Shown: piece after piece, positions 5,305 through 8,943 of the stretch | Numbering within the stretch: position 1 is the first letter of the stretch | Layout of the letters: each line of letters begins with the position of its first letter | NCBI GenBank assembly: GCA_900543165.1 | Contig: UQQQ01000068.1 | Coordinates: 1-8,943, forward strand | Length of the DNA: 8,943 nucleotides | Direction: 5' to 3' | From: an uncultured Dialister sp. | Lineage (GTDB): Bacteria; Bacillota; Negativicutes; Veillonellales; Dialisteraceae | Made by a program: the position numbers and the translations under genes | Notes under the pieces: model-generated | Seen by the model: only the letters and a program-made list of their open reading frames with translations | Databases searched by the model: none | Told to the model about the DNA's origin: nothing

Positions 5305-6556
5305 GGTGACCTCCTATCAGTGTATTTCTGAGGCGCAGCGTCGCCTTGGGCATATAGTCGATCCCGCGAAGCATGGCATTTTTGCCATGCTTTTTTTTGA
5401 TTTCGATCATGACCTTCTCGATGGCGCGCTCTTTCGCTTCGGCTTTGGCATCGCCGAAAAGGCTCGTCTCCTCATAGCCTTCGCTGGCGGGCGCGAGACG
5501 GCCCAGACTGAGGTTTAGCGAGCGGATGGGGATCTCTCGGCGGACTTTCGCCTCATAGAGCGCAGAAAAAGCGCTCTGGATGCGGCTGGGGATGTCGGTC
5601 CAGCCGGGAAGGCGGCGGCTTCCGCCAGAGGAGGCGCGCTCTTCTCCTGCGTAGCCGATGCGAAGGCTGATTTCCCTTGTGACCAGCTCTTTTTCCAGAA
5701 GTTCTTGGATCAGTGTCTCTGCCATTTCATGGAGAAGGATGCGGGCGTCTTCGCTGGTGTAGTTCGTAAAGAGGATCTGTCCGGTGGAAATCGAGCGGGA
5801 CTTCGGCGCATAGGTGCGGATATCGGACAGCGTGCAGGGCTCACGACCCCAGGCATGGTCGATGAGAGCGGCGGCATTTTTCCCGAAGAGGCGGTAGAGC
5901 ATCGCCTCAGGGATGCGCGTGATGCCGTATAGGTCGTAGACGCCGATCTTGGCAAGACGGCGCGCGGTGCCGCCCGCGATCTGCCAGATGTCGGTGATGG
6001 GACGGTGATGCCACATGATTTCCCGAAAGGATCTTTCGTCCAAGACGCCGATGTGTGAGGGGACATGCTTGGCAAGGATGTCCATCGCGATCTTGGCAAG
6101 GAAGAGATTCGTCCCCACGCCGGCGGTCGCGCAGATGCCCGTCCTTTGGTAGACCTGATTCATGAGGGAAATCGCCATTTCCACAGGCGTCTTGTCATAC
6201 ATGGCTAGGTAGGGCGTGACATCCATGAAGCACTCGTCGATGGAGTAGGGGAAAATGTCTTCCGGTGCGAGAAATTTCAGGTAGATCTTGTAAATCACGG
6301 TAGAAACGTCCATGTAGTACTGCATCCGTGGCGGTGCGATGAGGTAGGGAATACCGCTCGGGATCTCGAAGAGGCGGCAGCGGTTCCGGACGCCGAGCGC
6401 TTTCAGCGCGGGGCTGACGGCGAGGCAGAGCGCGCCCATCCCCCGCGCCTGATCGGCAACGACCAGATTCGCCGTGAAGGGATCCAGCCCGCGGTCCACG
6501 CACTCGACAGACGCGTAGTAGCTCTTGAGGTCGATGCAGAGGTAGCTGTGATTCAT
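5297..6556 (-). CDS. Y-family DNA polymerase (UvrX/UmuC-like)
   Basis: Y-family polymerases copy past damaged template bases with low fidelity. The 419-residue protein carries the IMS palm motifs: CIDLKSYYASVE at 7-18 with metal-binding Asp9 and an aromatic steric gate, and YSIDECFMDV at 104-113 with catalytic Asp107/Glu108. AGVGTNLFLAK (145-155) and a helix-hairpin-helix near 188-210 follow, then a little-finger domain. The C-terminal KKKHGKNAMLRG (387-398) and IGGHHA end are typical of the gram-positive UvrX branch, and SLF at 365-367 may be a weak clamp-binding motif. I chose ATG 6556, not the upstream 6634, because AAGGAG lies about six bases before it and the family begins with this motif. 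No convincing LexA box was found upstream, so SOS control is not shown by the sequence. Confidence 0.93.
   Translation of the reverse strand: MNHSYLCIDLKSYYASVECVDRGLDPFTANLVVADQARGMGALCLAVSPALKALGVRNRCRLFEIPSGIPYLIAPPRMQYYMDVSTVIYKIYLKFLAPEDIFPYSIDECFMDVTPYLAMYDKTPVEMAISLMNQVYQRTGICATAGVGTNLFLAKIAMDILAKHVPSHIGVLDERSFREIMWHHRPITDIWQIAGGTARRLAKIGVYDLYGITRIPEAMLYRLFGKNAAALIDHAWGREPCTLSDIRTYAPKSRSISTGQILFTNYTSEDARILLHEMAETLIQELLEKELVTREISLRIGYAGEERASSGGSRRLPGWTDIPSRIQSAFSALYEAKVRREIPIRSLNLSLGRLAPASEGYEETSLFGDAKAEAKERAIEKVMIEIKKKHGKNAMLRGIDYMPKATLRLRNTLIGGHHA
5369..5398 (+). terminator. Antisense intrinsic terminator inside the polymerase gene
   Basis: On the plus strand AAGCATGGCA, loop TTTT, TGCCATGCTT and a run of eight T form a textbook intrinsic terminator. 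It lies antisense within the 3' end of the polymerase gene, 557 bases past the lysozyme stop codon. It would stop plus-strand read-through from the holin-lysozyme unit. The same bases encode the conserved KKKHGKNAM segment, so the fold may partly be a by-product of codon choice. Confidence 0.6.
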
Positions 6557-6629
6557 TTCTTTCTCCTTCCTGCTATAAGGATACGCGATAATCTGTTCGC
6601 GGACTAGAGAACGCCAGATTAAGAATGAG

Positions 6630-6680
6630 GCCAATCAAAAAACTCACGAACCGGAAAAGGTTCGTGAGTTTTAGATTGGC
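6630..6680 (-). terminator. Intrinsic terminator after the DUF4405-like gene
   Basis: ACTCACGAACC and GGTTCGTGAGT pair around GGAAAA. The stem extends through AAA/TTT and CCAATC/GATTGG, giving over 20 pairs. On the minus strand the inner stem is followed by TTTTTT, 18 bases after the stop codon of the gene at 6698-7345. The plus strand has a shorter T-run and may also terminate weakly. Confidence 0.88.
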
Positions 6681-6697
6681 GATGATAGCAGGTTCTT

Positions 6698-7345
6698 CTA
6701 CCTTCTGCTCGCCCATTTCCATCCGTAGTACCCGATGACCGTATAGAGGATCACGATCGAAAGATGACAGGCAAGGAAAAGGCAAAGTGTCGTAGGCGGC
6801 CGCGCCAGCGAGCGCACGGGAATAAGCAAGAGGCGGCTGCCCAAGGCATACAGGAAAGAACTGTATACCCCTGCTGCCGCGAGGATGAGCGCCGCGGCGT
6901 GGCTCATCAAGGAGGCCAGCGCCGTATCCGGTATGTGCATGGCCCGTTTCATCTTCGCCCAGATCCCCTGCCAGTGGATACCGAGATGGAGTCCCATCAC
7001 AAAGAGCATCAGGAAGCCAAAGAGGCGGTGCAGTCGATGCACCCAGAGCGGCGGGTGGATATTGAAAATCGGCATCGTGTGCGAGAAGGAGAGCCCCGTC
7101 AGCATGACGCCCAGGAAAAGGAAGAGCAGAAGCAGATCGATACCGGTCATGACGATGCGCTGCTTGGGCCAGCGCCCACGAAAGAGGGCAGGGTACCACC
7201 TCGCATTCCAGATCGTGTGGAGAAGAAAGAGCGCGGTAAAGACAAGGGCTAACATCTCATGACCGAAATTGTGGACGTAGCGGTAGTCCAGCAGCAGGAG
7301 AAAAACAAAGAGCATCGAGGTATCGACAAGCATTCGTTTGTTCAT
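6698..7345 (-). CDS. DUF4405 / cytochrome b-like integral membrane protein
   Basis: The 215-residue product has about five hydrophobic helices (roughly 8-20, 30-47, 68-86, 105-124, 143-167, with another near 186-206). Histidines occur in helix-pair spacing: His29 and His43, and His106 and His120, both 14 apart, as in b-type heme proteins of the DUF4405/DUF4405-like cytochrome group. VHNFGHE (24-30), LHTIWNARW (42-50), HRLHRLFGF (103-111) and GLHLGIHW (118-125) are the key blocks. It probably passes electrons in the membrane, but no partner oxidoreductase or cytochrome c gene is adjacent, so its substrate is unknown. The ATG has AAAGGAGA at 7351-7358. A heptamer repeat lies immediately upstream and a strong terminator downstream, so it looks monocistronic. 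Confidence 0.75.
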   Translation of the reverse strand: MNKRMLVDTSMLFVFLLLLDYRYVHNFGHEMLALVFTALFLLHTIWNARWYPALFRGRWPKQRIVMTGIDLLLLFLFLGVMLTGLSFSHTMPIFNIHPPLWVHRLHRLFGFLMLFVMGLHLGIHWQGIWAKMKRAMHIPDTALASLMSHAAALILAAAGVYSSFLYALGSRLLLIPVRSLARPPTTLCLFLACHLSIVILYTVIGYYGWKWASRR

Positions 7346-7360
7346 GGCATTCTCCTTTCG

Positions 7361-7412
7361 GGTGACTGGTGACGTCCCTAATCACTAGCTTCTAATCCCT
7401 GCTTTCAAACTT
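7361..7412 (-). repeat. Heptamer array with AAGTTTGAAAGC module
   Basis: The plus strand reads GGTGACTGGTGAC, then CCTAATCACTAGC, then ATCCCTGCTTTCAAACTT (7395-7412). The same series, heptamers then the CTGCTTTCAAACTT module, occurs at 8859-8924, and in reverse at 1956-2034. It lies directly upstream of the ribosome binding site of the membrane protein gene. Confidence 0.7.
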
Positions 7413-7571
7413 GTGGTGGAGGCTTCCCCATGTGGGAAAGGCAGCGATACGAAAACACCGCTATCCTCGAAACAAAGCCTTCCCCATGCGGGGAAGACTT
7501 AAGCGGAGCGACGCTTCGCGTCGATTTTTTTATAAAAGCGCGTTGCCCGAAGGTGGTATGTAAGTCACCCG
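7413..7571. repeat. Cluster of short hairpins with repeat ends
   Basis: Two copies of a TTCCCCATG hairpin occur: GGCTTCCCCATGTGGGAAAG (7421-7440) and GCCTTCCCCATGCGGGGAAG (7477-7496, perfect 7-bp stem with ATGC loop). A CGACGC-TTC-GCGTCG hairpin follows at 7509-7523. The far end (7540-7574), read in reverse, is GGTGACTTACATACCACCTT with CGGGCAACGC, the start of the composite repeat. No gene is apparent; the short open frame at 7430-7633 lacks a ribosome binding site and runs into the next gene antisense. Confidence 0.6.
7509..7531 (+). terminator. Terminator-like hairpin facing plus strand
   Basis: A 6-bp GC-rich stem (CGACGC/GCGTCG) with a TTC loop is followed by A and seven T. By form it is an intrinsic terminator, but no plus-strand gene lies upstream for more than 2.5 kb, so it may be a structural part of the repeat cluster. 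Confidence 0.5.
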
Positions 7572-8054
7572 TCAAGATCCCAGCATCATATGCGAAGTCG
7601 CCTCGGCAGCGATCGTTCCGTCTTCTTTTGTGATCTTCGCGCTCATGACGATGAGATGCCCTTTCCGGCGGACCTCCTCGCAGGTGATGAGGACCGTCTC
7701 TCCGATGAGGATCGGATGACGGAAACGGCTCTCCATCTTGCCTGTATAGGCGGGAATACCGTCTTTCAGGAAGAGATAATTTCCCATCACCTCATCCATC
7801 AGCGTCATGATGAGACCGCCATGCATGCGGTCATTGTAGCTCTGGTGTTCGCGAGAGGGTGTGAAGAGGGAGAGGCATCCCTGCGGCAGCGGGAAGAAAT
7901 GCAGGTGCAGACCGATGGGATTCTCCGTCCCGCAGGCAAAGCACATATTATACGTCGGATTTCTCGGCCATTCGACGAGCGTGATCCCAAGCCGCGCCTC
8001 TTCCCGGTGGAGCAGCGCCGTCTCTTTTTCGTTCAGTGGAAATGGATGATTCAT
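7572..8054 (-). CDS. PaaI-type hotdog-fold thioesterase
   Basis: Hotdog thioesterases of this type hydrolyse acyl-CoA or related thioesters; the substrate here is unknown. The 160-residue protein has the leading CFACGTENPIGLHL block (38-51), common in the family, and then HGGLIMTLMDEVMG at 78-91 with Asp87 in the catalytic position. YTGKMESRFRHPILIGE (103-119) is the usual second half of the fold. ATG 8054 is preferred over the upstream TTG at 8060, because AAGGAGG at 8063-8069 lies eight bases from the ATG but only two from the TTG. It is transcribed away from the sigma-like gene. The minus strand just after its TGA continues as a heptamer-like CGGGTGACTT. Confidence 0.88.
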   Translation of the reverse strand: MNHPFPLNEKETALLHREEARLGITLVEWPRNPTYNMCFACGTENPIGLHLHFFPLPQGCLSLFTPSREHQSYNDRMHGGLIMTLMDEVMGNYLFLKDGIPAYTGKMESRFRHPILIGETVLITCEEVRRKGHLIVMSAKITKEDGTIAAEATSHMMLGS

Positions 8055-8076
8055 GAGCAAGACCTCCTTTACCTAT

Positions 8077-8085
8077 ATTATAGCA
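8077..8085 (-). promoter_or_regulatory. Extended -10 promoter of the thioesterase gene
   Basis: On the minus strand TGCTATAAT is a perfect extended -10, the same nine bases as in the dcuC promoter. No good -35 is seen; the right distance holds a T-run. The start of transcription would fall near 8070, leaving a leader of only about 16 bases before the ATG. Confidence 0.6.
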
Positions 8086-8089
8086 TTAT

Positions 8090-8115
8090 CGCTGAACTAA
8101 AAAATAGTTCCAGCG
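8090..8115. promoter_or_regulatory. Inverted repeat overlapping the thioesterase -35 region
   Basis: CGCTGAACTA (8090-8099) and TAGTTCCAGCG (8105-8115) are complementary apart from one bulged base and flank AAAAA. The dyad lies just upstream of the minus-strand -10, where a repressor or activator could act. No matching regulator gene is in the window. Confidence 0.45.
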
Positions 8116-8138
8116 CTCCGAGCCGATAGTTCAACTCC

Positions 8139-8176
8139 ATCCGCATAAGCAGAACATCTATTCTGCTTATGCGGAT
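8139..8176 (+). terminator. Perfect 16-bp hairpin upstream of the sigma-like gene
   Basis: ATCCGCATAAGCAGAA (8139-8154) and its exact complement (8161-8176) enclose CATCTA and are followed by TTCTTA. It may be a terminator, or an attenuator in the leader of the sigma-like gene, because part of it (8148-8162) can instead pair with 8228-8242 (AATGGATGTTCTGCT), giving 15 pairs with one G-U. The T-run is poor. Confidence 0.5.
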
Positions 8177-8297
8177 TTCTTATGCCGTTACACGCCGCTT
8201 ACAGCCATCGAAGGCGATTGGAAAGGAAATGGATGTTCTGCTATTCTGAGTGTATCCGGAAATACAAAAGAGAGCGCGCTCCGGAAAGAGAACGCAC

Positions 8298-8876
8298 ATG
8301 TTCGACGAAAAACAGAATCAGAAAGACATCTGTCGGGCGCTTGCCTGGCAGCACGGGGACAAAGACGCCGCCGAAGCCCTGCTTCAGCAGTACCAGCCCC
8401 TCATCCGAAGCATCCGGCAGAACTTCTGCCGAGATCTTTCTTACGAAGACCTCGAGCAGGAGCTCATCCTTCATTTCTTAGAACAGACCGCCTGCTACGA
8501 TCCGAAGAAGAATCCGAGCTTTGCCGGCTACATCACGCCCCGTCTCAGATGGTATCGGATGAACCGCATCCGTAAGGAAACGACACGCGAAGACCACGAA
8601 GAGCTCACCCTCGAAGACCAGGCCGAAGGCACTTCGCTTGACGACTACGGCGAGGCGAAGGCCACGCTCGAAGACGTCGCCCGCCTCGCCCGCCTCGCCC
8701 GTCTCACCGAGAAGCAGAAGCCCGTCTTTTTCCTTTGGATGCAGGGGCTGACGCCCATGGAAATCTCCACTCGCACCGGCGACAGCCTCCCGTCCATCAC
8801 AAGAAAGAAACAACGGATCCAAAGGCAGCTGTCCAAGTATGCCAAGGAAATCAGGGGATTGGTGGCTGGTGACTAG
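8298..8876 (+). CDS. Small sigma-70 family-like RNA polymerase sigma factor
   Basis: The 192-residue protein looks like a two-domain alternative sigma factor. Residues 22-100 resemble region 2: DAAEALLQQYQPLIRSI (23-39), LSYEDLEQELILHFLE (47-62), and FAGYITPRLRWYRMNRIRKE (75-94). An acidic linker (96-126) leads into a region 4-like helix-turn-helix: LTEKQKPVFFLWMQGLTPME (136-155) followed by SLPSITRKKQRIQRQL. In size it is comparable with TcdR/BotR/UviA-type factors, but I cannot assign it to that group. The ATG at 8298 has only weak GGAAAGAG (8283-8290) before it; a GTG at 8250 gives 16 more residues but has no ribosome binding site. VARLARLARL (127-136) comes from three 9-base tandem units, and the final LVAGD is encoded by heptamer repeat. 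It could also be a phage-type transcriptional activator. Confidence 0.7.
   Translation: MFDEKQNQKDICRALAWQHGDKDAAEALLQQYQPLIRSIRQNFCRDLSYEDLEQELILHFLEQTACYDPKKNPSFAGYITPRLRWYRMNRIRKETTREDHEELTLEDQAEGTSLDDYGEAKATLEDVARLARLARLTEKQKPVFFLWMQGLTPMEISTRTGDSLPSITRKKQRIQRQLSKYAKEIRGLVAGD
8679..8705 (+). repeat. Three 9-base tandem units in the sigma-like gene
   Basis: GCCCGCCTC, GCCCGCCTC and GCCCGTCTC follow each other in frame and encode Ala-Arg-Leu three times. Their site is the junction between the linker and the helix-turn-helix domain, so gain or loss of a unit would change the spacing without breaking the frame. Confidence 0.8.
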
Positions 8877-8924
8877 TCACTCGCGGCTCCTAATCCCTAG
8901 CCACTCATTCCTGCTTTCAAACTT
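8859..8924 (-). repeat. Heptamer array and AAGTTTGAAAGC module at the sigma-like gene end
   Basis: TTGGTGGCTGGTGACTAG supplies the last five codons and the stop of the sigma-like gene. GTGACTAGTCAC is a perfect palindrome; after CGCGGCT the array reads CCTAATCCCTAGCCACT. CTGCTTTCAAACTT follows as at 7400-7412. Bases 8925-8943 continue as GTGG-TTCAGGG, comparable with CCCTGAACC near 1944-1954 in reverse, so the composite repeat probably runs past the window end. Confidence 0.7.
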
Positions 8925-8943
8925 CGTGGTTCAGGGGGAAAAA

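Noticed and set aside
5369..5400. Programmed -1 frameshift site in the polymerase gene (A AAA AAG in frame, followed by a stem)
   Set aside because: The heptamer fits the reading frame, but the stem starts almost directly after it without the usual spacer, and the -1 frame leads to no recognisable domain and does not join the yolD-like frame.
3616..6556. Prophage remnant spanning holin, lysozyme and YolD/UvrX polymerase
   Set aside because: All four genes occur on phages, but they are on opposite strands, separated by repeats, with no structural, replication, integrase or attachment sequences visible. The polymerase pair is also common as a chromosomal unit.
6557..6630. LexA box upstream of the polymerase gene
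   Set aside because: GTTC and GAAC half-sites occur in the wrong order and with irregular spacing, so no Bacillota-type SOS box can be claimed.
6764..7262. Plus-strand open frames opposite the DUF4405-like gene
   Set aside because: The products are highly basic and low in complexity with no start signal, while the minus frame has clear membrane helices, a ribosome binding site and a terminator.
8182..8481. Alternative frame overlapping the start of the sigma-like gene
   Set aside because: GAAAGGAAATGG gives one possible start at 8233 in this frame, but the product has no family features and the sigma-like frame runs through the same bases with clear domains.

Overview
The window looks like chromosomal DNA of a moderately GC-rich member of the Bacillota. 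Strong AGGAGG-type ribosome binding sites, a TcdE-type holin, a UvrX/YolD-type polymerase pair and a DcuC-type anaerobic dicarboxylate carrier all fit that group. My guess is Negativicutes (Veillonella/Dialister/Megasphaera/Acidaminococcus relatives), but this is inference from gene content and no marker gene is present.

Layout. 1-311: extended -10 promoter followed by a 167-bp MITE-like hairpin element that forms most of the dcuC leader. 312-1678: dcuC, broken by a one-base frameshift near its 3' end. 1679-2233: gene-free, filled with interspersed repeats. 2234-3256: nucleoside hydrolase. 3257-3615: gene-free, with repeats, a lone end of the MITE and an intrinsic terminator. 3616-4812: holin, then a GH25 lysozyme, an orphan lysis or export cassette without other phage genes. 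4813-4995: repeats between convergent genes. 4996-6556 (minus): Y-family DNA polymerase with a translationally coupled YolD-like partner. 6630-6680: terminator. 6698-7345 (minus): a four-to-five helix DUF4405/cytochrome-b-like membrane protein. 7346-7571: repeat and hairpin cluster. 7572-8054 (minus): PaaI-type hotdog thioesterase. 8055-8297: divergent control region with three dyads. 8298-8876: small sigma-70-like factor. 8877-8943: repeats again.

The genes themselves are mostly ordinary: anaerobic dicarboxylate transport, nucleoside salvage, translesion synthesis, a membrane heme-type protein and a thioesterase. The holin and lysozyme should act together, the holin letting the leaderless lysozyme reach the peptidoglycan. 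The polymerase and YolD protein form one operon.

The most unusual content is between the genes. Nearly every intergenic region carries a mosaic repeat built from degenerate 7-base units (TAGTGAC, TGGTGAC, TAGGGAT, TGGGGAC) joined to conserved modules in a fixed order. The heptamers begin at or just after the stop codons of most genes and in one case encode a gene's last codons. They resemble the CCCCAGT-type short tandem repeats known from cyanobacteria.
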